DNA of 33,226 nt, from positions 1 through 33,226 of the forward strand of contig JACMLR010000373.1 in the NCBI GenBank assembly GCA_014379515.1, written 5' to 3'. Shown in pieces: positions 8,165-15,614 of the stretch (within the stretch, counting starts at the first letter, position 1; each line of letters begins with the position of its first letter). The notes below the pieces were generated by a model. That model had not been told where the DNA came from. It ran no database searches and saw only the letters and a program-made list of their open reading frames with translations. Source of the DNA: Chitinophagaceae bacterium (GTDB lineage Bacteria; Bacteroidota; Bacteroidia; Chitinophagales; Chitinophagaceae). A program made the position numbers and the translations under genes.

Positions 8165-9589
8165 ATGGAAGTATCAACTGCAAGGTCGAGCTTAACTAAA
8201 AAGCATATCGAGCAATTTATAAAAATTGTAGGTGAAGAGTTTATTCTTGTAGATGATGAATCTCTTCTGCATTATGGACATGATGAAACGGAACGACTAT
8301 CATTCCCACCGGAAGTCGTTATCCGGCCGTTGACCGCCCAACAGATCAGTGAAATAATGATTATCTGCAATAATGATAAAATACCGGTTACGCCGCGCGG
8401 CGCCGGTACAGGATTAAGTGGTGGTGCATTACCGCATCTTGGCGGCGTATTGATTTCTACAGACAGGCTCAATGCAATTCTTTCCATTGACGAACGCAAT
8501 CTTCAAGTAACAACAGAACCTGGTGTTATTACTGAAGTATTGCAAAATGCCGTGAAAGAAAAGGGATTGTTTTATCCGCCTGATCCCAGTAGTCGGGGCT
8601 CCTGTTTCATCGGTGGAAATATTGCAGAAAATAGCGGCGGCCCAAAGGCCGTCAAATATGGTGTGGTACGCGACTATGTACTGAATCTTGAACTGGTATT
8701 ACCAACTGGTGAAATCATCTGGACGGGTGCCAATGTTTTGAAAAACTCTACCGGCTACAATCTTACCCAACTTGTTGTTGGAAGTGAAGGCACCCTCGGA
8801 ATCGTTACTAAAATAGTTTTGCGACTCATTCCATTTCCGAAATACGACCTGCTTATGCTTGCACCCTTCAACTCGTTGGAAAAGGCCGGCGAAGCGGTGA
8901 GTGCTATCTTTCGAGCGGGTTTTACTCCAAGTGCACTTGAACTTGTTGAGATCGACGCACTGAAAATTGTTAGCCGAATGGTAGATAGCTCCGCAGTTCC
9001 CGTTACCGATGAAATGGAAGCACATTTGATAGTAGAAGTTGATGGAAATGATACTGCTGTTTTGATGAATGATATGGAAGCAATCGGAGAATTGCTATCA
9101 CAGTACGGGGCAGGAGATTTATTTTTCGCGGATGATGCGCAACAGAAAGCAGAGTTGTGGAAATTAAGGAGACGGGTAGCCGAAGCCGTTAAAATGGATG
9201 GTTACACAATTGAAGAAGATACTGTGGTGCCGCGCGCAGAACTGCCCGCACTCATTCGCGGTGTAAAAAAGTTAGGCGAGGAACAAGGATTCCATGCGGT
9301 GTGTTACGGTCATGCCGGCGACGGTAACCTGCATATTCGCATTAAAAAAGAAGGTACGCCAAATAGTTATGGCGATGAATCAATGATGGCCTCGCTTCGG
9401 TCATTATTTGAATTAACGCAACGGCTCGGTGGTACAATAAGCGGCGAACATGGAGTAGGTTTGATTCAGAAAACATATATGGACATTGTAACGAATGAAG
9501 TCAATTTGAATTTGATGCGTGGAATCAAGCGAACATTTGATCCAAATAATATCCTTAACGCCGGAAAAATATTCGATGCACGATCTTAA
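8165..9589 (+). CDS. FAD-linked oxidase, GlcD/D-lactate dehydrogenase-like
   Basis: A 474-residue protein of normal length for the glycolate oxidase subunit GlcD / FAD-dependent D-2-hydroxyacid dehydrogenase family. The N-terminal FAD-binding (PCMH-type) domain shows VTPRGAGTGLSGGALP (about residues 75-90), then PPDPSSRGSCFIGGNIAENS and GSEGTLGIVTKI. The C-terminal FAD-oxidase domain has the GHAGDGNLHIRI metal-site motif and the SGEHGVGLIQK motif near the end. It oxidises glycolate, D-lactate or a related 2-hydroxyacid and passes electrons to the respiratory chain. No GlcE or GlcF partner lies nearby, which favours a single-subunit D-lactate dehydrogenase-type role (inference). The small beta-barrel gene follows after 11 bp. 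Confidence 0.9.
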   Translation: MEVSTARSSLTKKHIEQFIKIVGEEFILVDDESLLHYGHDETERLSFPPEVVIRPLTAQQISEIMIICNNDKIPVTPRGAGTGLSGGALPHLGGVLISTDRLNAILSIDERNLQVTTEPGVITEVLQNAVKEKGLFYPPDPSSRGSCFIGGNIAENSGGPKAVKYGVVRDYVLNLELVLPTGEIIWTGANVLKNSTGYNLTQLVVGSEGTLGIVTKIVLRLIPFPKYDLLMLAPFNSLEKAGEAVSAIFRAGFTPSALELVEIDALKIVSRMVDSSAVPVTDEMEAHLIVEVDGNDTAVLMNDMEAIGELLSQYGAGDLFFADDAQQKAELWKLRRRVAEAVKMDGYTIEEDTVVPRAELPALIRGVKKLGEEQGFHAVCYGHAGDGNLHIRIKKEGTPNSYGDESMMASLRSLFELTQRLGGTISGEHGVGLIQKTYMDIVTNEVNLNLMRGIKRTFDPNNILNAGKIFDARS

Positions 9590-9600
9590 TAAATCTTACA

Positions 9601-10170
9601 ATGAAAAAAATAACTCTTGTGTTGATTGCTGTTCTTGGGATTCTAAGTGTGCGGGCCCAGGACGAAGAGCAAAAGCCGACGGGAAAGTTTGACAGAAGTA
9701 AATTGTTCATCGGTGGAAATTTCGGGTTGAGTTTCGGAGATTACACATTAATCAATATTTCCCCGCAACTCGGCTATCAATTTAATAATTTCTTCGCCGC
9801 TGGTGCCGGTGTTACTATGATCTATTCAAGCTTCCGTTATAGATATTCGGTCCCAGATTACCGTGAGAGCTATGGAGTAACCGGTTTAAATATCTTCGGA
9901 CGGGTTTACCCGATCCGGCACATCTTTGTCCAACTTCAACCCGAATTGAATTATACATGGGGCAAACGAAGATTTTATGATGGTGGTGGTGGCGAACAAA
10001 AACTGGACGGAAAATTTGTTCCGTCGTTACTTGGTGGAGTAGGTGGCTTAATACCAATGGGTGAACGCGGGGGACTTTTGATTATGGCTCAATATGATTT
10101 ATTGCAGCAACCTCGTAGCCCCTATGGAAACCGAGTATTCTATAATGTCGGTTTCAATTTTGGATTATAA
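9601..10170 (+). CDS. Small outer-membrane beta-barrel protein
   Basis: A 189-residue protein with a cleavable signal peptide (MKKITLVLIAVLGILSVRAQ). The mature part consists of alternating amphipathic strands such as LFIGGNFGLSFGDY, ISPQLGYQFNNFFAAGAGV and FVQLQPELNYTW, and ends in an aromatic-rich strand (VFYNVGFNFGL). This is the pattern of an eight-stranded OmpA/OmpW-like or generic Bacteroidota porin-like barrel. Substrate and partner are unknown. It begins 11 bp after the GlcD-like gene, so the two are probably co-transcribed. It ends only 2 bp from the convergent LOG gene, and I see no terminator between them. Confidence 0.8.
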   Translation: MKKITLVLIAVLGILSVRAQDEEQKPTGKFDRSKLFIGGNFGLSFGDYTLINISPQLGYQFNNFFAAGAGVTMIYSSFRYRYSVPDYRESYGVTGLNIFGRVYPIRHIFVQLQPELNYTWGKRRFYDGGGGEQKLDGKFVPSLLGGVGGLIPMGERGGLLIMAQYDLLQQPRSPYGNRVFYNVGFNFGL

Positions 10171-10172
10171 GG

Positions 10173-10712
10173 TCAACCTATCTTGTTAAAAATTTCAACA
10201 GGTGTTTGACAAATAACGATTCGATCGGAAAGTTCTTCGTACAACATATCTTCCTTCTGCAGCATCTGGAGATGTTGAATCAGGTGGTGATAGAAATTAC
10301 CTGAATTTAAAATGTATATTTTTTTATCATGGATCTTCAACTGATTCCAGGTGAGCATCTCAAATAATTCGTCGAGTGTGCCAAATCCGCCAGGTAATAC
10401 AATGGCGGCATCACATAAATCATAAATCGTTTTTTTTCTTGCATGCATATCGGGGACGACAGCAAGTTCGGTAAGACCCTCATGTTTATGTTCCCACTCC
10501 AATAATAGTTTTGGTATAACGCCAATAATCTGACCACCATGTTGAATTGCCGAGTTAGCCAGGGCCCCCATCAAGCCAATATTTCCGCCGCCATAAATTA
10601 ATTTAAGATTGAGTGCCGCAATAAGTTTCCCGATTTCAGCGGCGTGTTGCATGTAGATAGGTTTTGTTCCCGTCTTTGAGCTGCAGAACACAGCAACAGA
10701 TTCAATATTCAT
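10173..10712 (-). CDS. LOG family nucleoside 5'-monophosphate phosphoribohydrolase (first copy)
   Basis: A 179-residue protein, typical length for the Lonely Guy family. It has the nucleotide-binding GGGNIGLMGALANSA motif (about residues 41-55), a conserved Arg in MHARKK, and the catalytic PGGFGTLDE motif. Family members release the base from cytokinin riboside 5'-monophosphate or AMP-like nucleotides. In bacteria the physiological substrate is usually unknown, so naming it a cytokinin enzyme would be over-reading. It is transcribed divergently from the symporter gene, and a second LOG gene of another subtype lies on the far side of that symporter. Confidence 0.9.
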   Translation of the reverse strand: MNIESVAVFCSSKTGTKPIYMQHAAEIGKLIAALNLKLIYGGGNIGLMGALANSAIQHGGQIIGVIPKLLLEWEHKHEGLTELAVVPDMHARKKTIYDLCDAAIVLPGGFGTLDELFEMLTWNQLKIHDKKIYILNSGNFYHHLIQHLQMLQKEDMLYEELSDRIVICQTPVEIFNKIG

Positions 10713-10798
10713 AGGATTTAATTGGAATGGAAATTCAATAATTTATTTTTTCTTACATTCAAACCTTCGTTCGAAAGTAATAAATATAAAATCAATAT

Positions 10799-12316
10799 AT
10801 GTCTCCAGGCCTGTTATTTAGTTTTGTGATTGGATATTTTGTTTTATTGCTTGGGGTCGCCTGGTTTACATCAAGAAATTCCAACAACGATTCTTTTTTT
10901 ATTGGCAACAAAAATAGCAACTGGATGCTTGTTGCTTTTGGCATGATTGGAACGTCGCTCAGCGGTGTAACCTTTGTTAGTGTGCCTGGTGGAGTTGGCT
11001 CAGGCAACTTCTATTACTACCAGATTGTAATCGGTTACCTCTTTGGGTATTCGGTAATTGCCTTCGTGCTGATACCGCTTTACTACCGAATGAATCTTAC
11101 AAGTATTTACACTTACCTCGAACGGCGGCTCGGCGTAAGCGCGCACAAAGCCGGCGCTTTCTTTTTTATTTTATCGAGAACTGTTGGTGCAACTGCGCGG
11201 CTATATCTTGTCATCAATATTCTTCAATTATTCATTCTCGATAGGCTCGGGATCCACTTCGTGGTGACCTCTCTCGTCATTTTGCTTTTAATATTGCTAT
11301 ATACTTTTGAAGGTGGAGTAAAAACTATTATTTATACCGATACGCTCCAAACCTCGGGCATGTTGATTGGATTAATCGCCTGTATCATCGTAATTGTGAA
11401 AGCACTTGGTACTGATTTTTCCGGCGCCTGGGAAATGATGTCGGACAAAGGCTACACTCAGATCTTCAATACAGATATAAAATCCGGATCTTATTTTCTC
11501 AAACATATCGTCGGAGGGATGTTTATTGCAATTGCAATGACAGGCCTCGACCAGGAAATGATGCAGAAAAACATCAGCGTAAAAACTCAAAAAGATTCAC
11601 AGAAAAATATCATGACGTTTACAGCTGTGTTGATGGTTGTAAACTTGTTGTTTCTCATACTCGGCGGTATTCTTTATTTATACGCCGCCCAACATGGTAT
11701 TAATGTCGCTCCCGACGATCTGTTTCCAACCATTGCATTAAGCGACGCGTTCAGTGGCGTCATCGGTGTCATATTTATCATCGCCCTTATCTCTGCATTG
11801 TTCCCAAGTGTCGACGGGGCAATTACATCCCTTACATCCTGTTTCTGCATCGATATCCTGGGAATCCAGACCAGCACTGCCACAGAAAAACAAAAGAAAA
11901 GAACACGATTAAAAGTTCACTTCACATTTGCGGTCGTGTTTTTTATCATGGTTTTAATTTTCAAAGGAATTAACGATAAACTCATTATCGACTTTATTTT
12001 GAAATTTGCCGGGGTCACTTATGGACCACTGTTAGGCCTATTCGCTTTTGGTATTTTAACCAGGCGAGTATTGAATCAGCGACTGATCTGGACAGTTTGT
12101 ATCATCGCGCCAGCGCTCGCACTTGGCATCGATGTACTCAGCAGCCCCGAATGGTATGAGAAAAAATTGCATGTTGAACTTGGTTTGGAGCAGCTCTCGC
12201 AAACTATTTTTCATGGATATAAAATCGGGAACGAACTGATACTGATAAATGGTATCCTAACTTTCGCCGGCCTGTTAAGCATTTCAAAAAAACAAGGCGA
12301 TTTGCAAACTAAATAA
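10799..12316 (+). CDS. Sodium:solute symporter (SSS family)
   Basis: A 505-residue inner-membrane protein with about 13 transmembrane helices. The N-terminal region FIGNKNSNWMLVAFGMIGTS resembles the start of SSS-family transporters, and GTSLSGVTFVSVPGGV is the family's conserved TM2 region, which carries part of the sodium site. EGGVKTIIYTDTLQT in the middle is the family signature. It couples sodium entry to uptake of a small solute that cannot be identified here (candidates in this family include sugars, sialic acid, proline and iodide). ATG at 10799 was used as start. It is divergent from one LOG gene and followed by another after a structured leader. Confidence 0.9.
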   Translation: MSPGLLFSFVIGYFVLLLGVAWFTSRNSNNDSFFIGNKNSNWMLVAFGMIGTSLSGVTFVSVPGGVGSGNFYYYQIVIGYLFGYSVIAFVLIPLYYRMNLTSIYTYLERRLGVSAHKAGAFFFILSRTVGATARLYLVINILQLFILDRLGIHFVVTSLVILLLILLYTFEGGVKTIIYTDTLQTSGMLIGLIACIIVIVKALGTDFSGAWEMMSDKGYTQIFNTDIKSGSYFLKHIVGGMFIAIAMTGLDQEMMQKNISVKTQKDSQKNIMTFTAVLMVVNLLFLILGGILYLYAAQHGINVAPDDLFPTIALSDAFSGVIGVIFIIALISALFPSVDGAITSLTSCFCIDILGIQTSTATEKQKKRTRLKVHFTFAVVFFIMVLIFKGINDKLIIDFILKFAGVTYGPLLGLFAFGILTRRVLNQRLIWTVCIIAPALALGIDVLSSPEWYEKKLHVELGLEQLSQTIFHGYKIGNELILINGILTFAGLLSISKKQGDLQTK

Positions 12317-12336
12317 CCTGAATTCCCGTTTTATTG

Positions 12337-12385
12337 AATGAATGCCATCCCGGTTTCGCCGAGCGCGACAAGGATGGCATTCATT
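12337..12385 (+). repeat. Perfect 14-bp inverted repeat (hairpin) in the symporter-LOG intergenic region
   Basis: Left arm AATGAATGCCATCC (12337-12350) and right arm GGATGGCATTCATT (12372-12385) are exact reverse complements with a 21-nt loop. The loop itself contains a small CGG/CCG stem (12351-12361). It starts 20 bp after the symporter stop and ends 26 bp before the chosen LOG start at 12412. There is no U-tract after the right arm, so it is not an ordinary intrinsic terminator. A TTG-initiated extension of the LOG frame at 12334 would run through it, but the structure argues for non-coding leader. It could be an mRNA-stability or attenuation element, or an operator for a dimeric regulator. 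Confidence 0.85.
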
Positions 12386-12411
12386 ATCTAACCCCTCTAA
12401 TTGATTGGTGT

Positions 12412-13110
12412 ATGAATGATACGATCAAATTGAATAAGCAACGCAGATGGTCAGAATCCAAGGCTCATTCGAGCTGGCAGATTTTTAAAATAATGGCTGA
12501 ATTTGTGGATGGCTTTGAAAACCTCGCCAAACTCGGCCCCTGTATTTCAATTTTTGGTTCAGCGAGAACGGAGGCGGGTCATCAATACTATGACCTGGCG
12601 ACAGAGATTGCCAAGCGTCTTTCTGAAGAAGGATTCGGAATTATTTCCGGTGGCGGCCCTGGCATTATGGAAGCTGCAAACAAAGGTGCACAGCTGGGTG
12701 GGGGCAAATCTGTTGGTTTAAATATTGAACTTCCATTCGAACAGCACTCAAATCCTTATATCGATCGTGATGCCAGTCTCAACTTCGACTATTTCTTTGT
12801 ACGTAAAACCCTGTTCACAAAATATTCCCAGGGCTTCGTCATGATGCCGGGAGGTTTTGGTACGATGGATGAATTTTTCGAAGTAGCGACGCTTATCCAA
12901 ACAGGTAAAATGTTACAGGTGCCGCTGATTCTTGTTAGCAAAGATTACTGGTCCGGGCTCCTTACCTGGATGAAAGAAACCATGCTCGACCGCAATAATT
13001 ATATTTCAGCAGCCGATCTTGATCTCCTGCAGGTTGCTGAGACAGCTGAAGAAGTGGTTGAGCAAGTGCTTACATTTTACACGAAACACCCACTTCAGCC
13101 GAACTTCTAA
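12412..13110 (+). CDS. LOG family phosphoribohydrolase-like protein (second, longer copy)
   Basis: About 232 residues from the ATG at 12412, the longer bacterial LOG-like type. Motifs are SGGGPGIMEAANKGA, a central DASLNFDYFFVRK segment with Arg, and PGGFGTMDEFFE, which contains the family's PGGxGTxxE catalytic signature. The enzyme is predicted to cleave nucleoside 5'-monophosphates into base and ribose 5-phosphate. An upstream in-frame TTG at 12334 would add 26 residues with no resemblance to the family, through a perfect hairpin, so I chose the ATG. It differs from the 179-residue copy at 10173-10712 and is not a recent duplicate by eye. It may be co-transcribed with the symporter. Confidence 0.88.
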   Translation: MNDTIKLNKQRRWSESKAHSSWQIFKIMAEFVDGFENLAKLGPCISIFGSARTEAGHQYYDLATEIAKRLSEEGFGIISGGGPGIMEAANKGAQLGGGKSVGLNIELPFEQHSNPYIDRDASLNFDYFFVRKTLFTKYSQGFVMMPGGFGTMDEFFEVATLIQTGKMLQVPLILVSKDYWSGLLTWMKETMLDRNNYISAADLDLLQVAETAEEVVEQVLTFYTKHPLQPNF

Positions 13111-13136
13111 GCGGCACAATGAACTGGGTTCCTGCT

Positions 13137-13144
13137 TATCTTTG
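13137..13144 (+). promoter_or_regulatory. Candidate Bacteroidota -7 element for the O-methyltransferase gene
   Basis: TATCTTTG matches the TAnnTTTG -7 consensus of Bacteroidota sigma-ABfr exactly and lies 17 nt before the TTG start at 13162. I see no TTG -33 partner at the usual distance, so support rests on one box. Confidence 0.4.
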
Positions 13145-13161
13145 CCGGAAACCACTACCTA

Positions 13162-13797
13162 TTGGATCCGATTCATCCGCTTGTCCAGTCCTATTCTGAT
13201 AAATTCACTACGGACCCCGAATCTCTTTTAGGGGAGGTAGACCGAGTTACGGCCGACCATCCGAAAGCCCACATGATTAGCGGTAAAGTTCAGGGAACCT
13301 TCCTTCAAATGCTTAGTACCTTGATGAAGCCGCGGCGTATCCTCGAAATTGGAACATTTACCGGTTATAGTGCACTTTGCCTCGCAAAAGGCCTTGCAGA
13401 AGATGGCGAATTGCATACCATTGAGTTACGAGAGGACGATGCAGCAAGTGCCAGCAGATATTTTAAGGTTTCAGATAGAGCCGAACAGATAATTTTACAT
13501 TTAGGAAATGCGTTAGAGATTATTCCAGAGTTGAAAGAAGCCTGGGATCTTGTATTTATTGACGCGGACAAGCCGGGCTATATTGATTATTATAAACTGG
13601 TATTGCCCAACCTAAGGCAAGGTGGAATTATCCTCGCCGACAACGTTTTGTTTCATGGCGAAGTGTTGGACGAGGGACGAAAAGGGAAAAATGCGATGGC
13701 GATTCAGGCGTTCAATGACTTTGTTCAGCAGGATGCAACAGTTAATCATGTGCTGCTCACCATACGTGACGGCTTAATGATGATCCAAAAAAAGTAA
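13162..13797 (+). CDS. Class I SAM-dependent O-methyltransferase (caffeoyl-CoA OMT-like family)
   Basis: A 211-residue protein of normal family length. Motif I for SAM binding is RILEIGTFTGYSALCLA (about residues 54-70). An acidic residue after the next strand (HTIELRED) binds the ribose, and DLVFIDADKPGYIDYY plus ILADNVLFHGEV supply the catalytic and divalent-metal residues of this family. It transfers methyl to a hydroxyl, usually of a catechol-like small molecule, in the cytoplasm; the natural substrate is unknown. The start is TTG at 13162, the only candidate close to the conserved region, since an in-frame stop lies at 13120. A -7-like box precedes it. The glucosaminidase gene follows after 14 bp. 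Confidence 0.9.
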   Translation: MDPIHPLVQSYSDKFTTDPESLLGEVDRVTADHPKAHMISGKVQGTFLQMLSTLMKPRRILEIGTFTGYSALCLAKGLAEDGELHTIELREDDAASASRYFKVSDRAEQIILHLGNALEIIPELKEAWDLVFIDADKPGYIDYYKLVLPNLRQGGIILADNVLFHGEVLDEGRKGKNAMAIQAFNDFVQQDATVNHVLLTIRDGLMMIQKK

Positions 13798-13811
13798 AAG
13801 ACATTCGTATT

Positions 13812-15032
13812 ATGCAAAGACTTCTATTTATTGCTTGCTTCATCTTTTCAGCAGCAATGCTTTCTGCCCAGAAATCTGAGTTCGTAATCGAATACATCAA
13901 CACTTATAAGCAACTTGCCGTTCAGGAAATGCTCCGTACGGGGGTACCGGCATCGATCAAACTTGCACAGGGAATTCATGAAACGGAGGCAGGCAGAAGT
14001 GATCTTGTTACAAGATCGAAGAATCATTTTGGTATAAAGTGCAAGACCGGCTGGGACGGCATGAAAGTGTATCATGATGATGACGAACGTGGCGAATGTT
14101 TCCGCAGCTATCAAAGTTCCGATGCTTCATACATGGATCATTCTAATTTTCTCCGCGCATCGCAACGCTATTCATTTTTATTTGAATTAGACCCTGCTGA
14201 TTATAAAGCCTGGGCATTTGGATTGAAAAAAGCCGGCTACGCGACGAACATAAAGTATTCGCATATTTTGATTCGCCTTATCGAACAATACAATCTTCAA
14301 CAGTATTCACTTATTGCATTGGGAAAAATTGCGGACGAAGAAGATTTATTGACCGGTATCCGTAAACCATTCGAAAATAAAGCCGGTACTACAGCGCCGG
14401 TGGTGCTTTCAGAACCGGAAGTTCAGACCCAGGTGATCGCAGAACCAGCAACCAATTATCCTTCAGGTGAATTTTCCATCAATAAAACAAGCGTCGTTTA
14501 TGCGAAAGCAGGAACAAGTTTATTGGCAATTGCGGAAGAGTTTGATGTATCGCTGAAGCGTTTGTTAGACTTCAATGACCTCGAACGTGAAGAAGTGTTG
14601 ATTCAAGGCCAACTCATTTATTTGCAACGCAAGCGGAAAACAGGTTCAGAAGAATTCCATATCGTTAAAGCTGGTGAAACACTGTATTCCATCGCGCAAG
14701 CGGAGGGTATTCGTCTCGAAAGTTTGTTAGAGTACAATATGCTACAGAAAGGAATGGAGCCCGCACATGGCGAAAGACTTGCTCTTCAAAAAGCATTAAC
14801 CGAACGCCCAAGGCTAAACGAAGATAATATCAGGAAGAATGGTGTTTCGGGTCCCGCGATGGAACAGGAAGAGGTTGAGATAGTTCCAACACGACATATC
14901 GTTCAGCCGAAAGGGACATTATTTGGGATCGCGCGAAATTACAACACAACAACTGAGAAAATTATAGAATGGAATAAACTCGGCAATACGAGTTTAAAGA
15001 AAGGCCAGGAGCTGATTATTTACAAAAACTAA
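13812..15032 (+). CDS. Secreted peptidoglycan glucosaminidase (GH73) with three LysM domains
   Basis: A 406-residue protein with a signal peptide (MQRLLFIACFIFSAAMLSAQ). The N-terminal catalytic domain (about 25-165) is of the FlgJ/mannosyl-glycoprotein endo-beta-N-acetylglucosaminidase type: LAQGIHETEAGRS holds the putative catalytic Glu, followed by KNHFGIKCK and AWAFGLKKAGYATNIKY. Three LysM modules follow at about 227-272, 282-325 and 361-405, the last ending in GQELIIYKN at the C-terminus. LysM binds the glycan strand, so the enzyme should cleave N-acetylglucosamine linkages in the periplasm or at the cell surface, for growth or separation. It is close to both neighbours (14 bp upstream, 3 bp before hpt), so it is probably in one operon. 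Confidence 0.92.
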   Translation: MQRLLFIACFIFSAAMLSAQKSEFVIEYINTYKQLAVQEMLRTGVPASIKLAQGIHETEAGRSDLVTRSKNHFGIKCKTGWDGMKVYHDDDERGECFRSYQSSDASYMDHSNFLRASQRYSFLFELDPADYKAWAFGLKKAGYATNIKYSHILIRLIEQYNLQQYSLIALGKIADEEDLLTGIRKPFENKAGTTAPVVLSEPEVQTQVIAEPATNYPSGEFSINKTSVVYAKAGTSLLAIAEEFDVSLKRLLDFNDLEREEVLIQGQLIYLQRKRKTGSEEFHIVKAGETLYSIAQAEGIRLESLLEYNMLQKGMEPAHGERLALQKALTERPRLNEDNIRKNGVSGPAMEQEEVEIVPTRHIVQPKGTLFGIARNYNTTTEKIIEWNKLGNTSLKKGQELIIYKN

Positions 15033-15035
15033 TCT

Positions 15036-15572
15036 ATGCAACTGATACGTGTACACGATAAACAGTTTGAACCCTACCTGACTGCTGAAGAAATTGATTC
15101 CCGCATAAAAATGGTTGCCCAACAAATCAATCAGGATTATGCAGGGAAAAGGCCCCTGTTTATTGCTATTCTTAATGGCTCGTTCATGTTTGCTTCTGAC
15201 CTTTTCAAAGAAATTACGATTGATGCCGAAATTTGCTTTATCAAACTGGCTTCATACAAAGGAACTAAATCAACCGGGCATGTGATTACTGCAATCGGGC
15301 TCGATATGGACATCATCGGACGCGATATCATTATTATTGAAGACATTGTTGATACCGGGAAAACATTGAGTGAGTTTCTTCCACAGATCGATCACCAACA
15401 GCCATCGTCTGTGAAGATCGTCGCCCTTCTTCATAAACCCGAAGCAATGGTGTATCCCGTCAAGATCGACTACCTTGGTTTTTCGATTCCAAGTAAGTTT
15501 GTTGTGGGTTATGGATTGGATTATGACGGGCTTGGAAGAAATATCCGCGAGATTTATCGGCTAGCTGAGTAA
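15036..15572 (+). CDS. hpt: Hypoxanthine phosphoribosyltransferase
   Basis: A 178-residue purine salvage enzyme, normal length. It converts hypoxanthine (and often guanine) plus PRPP into IMP or GMP in the cytoplasm. The PRPP-binding signature IIIIEDIVDTGKTL is at about residues 92-105. FIAILNGSFMFASDL near the N-terminus is the conserved substrate loop, and VVGYGLDYDGLGRNIREI near the end is the base and magnesium region. It starts 3 bp after the glucosaminidase stop. Confidence 0.95.
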   Translation: MQLIRVHDKQFEPYLTAEEIDSRIKMVAQQINQDYAGKRPLFIAILNGSFMFASDLFKEITIDAEICFIKLASYKGTKSTGHVITAIGLDMDIIGRDIIIIEDIVDTGKTLSEFLPQIDHQQPSSVKIVALLHKPEAMVYPVKIDYLGFSIPSKFVVGYGLDYDGLGRNIREIYRLAE

Positions 15573-15614
15573 CTTGTTGCTGGTCCTTACGTTCTATACA
15601 TCTTAACTATCCAA

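Noticed and set aside
12334-12411. TTG extension of the second LOG gene
   Set aside because: It would translate through a perfect 14-bp hairpin and adds residues unlike the family; ATG 12412 is preferred.
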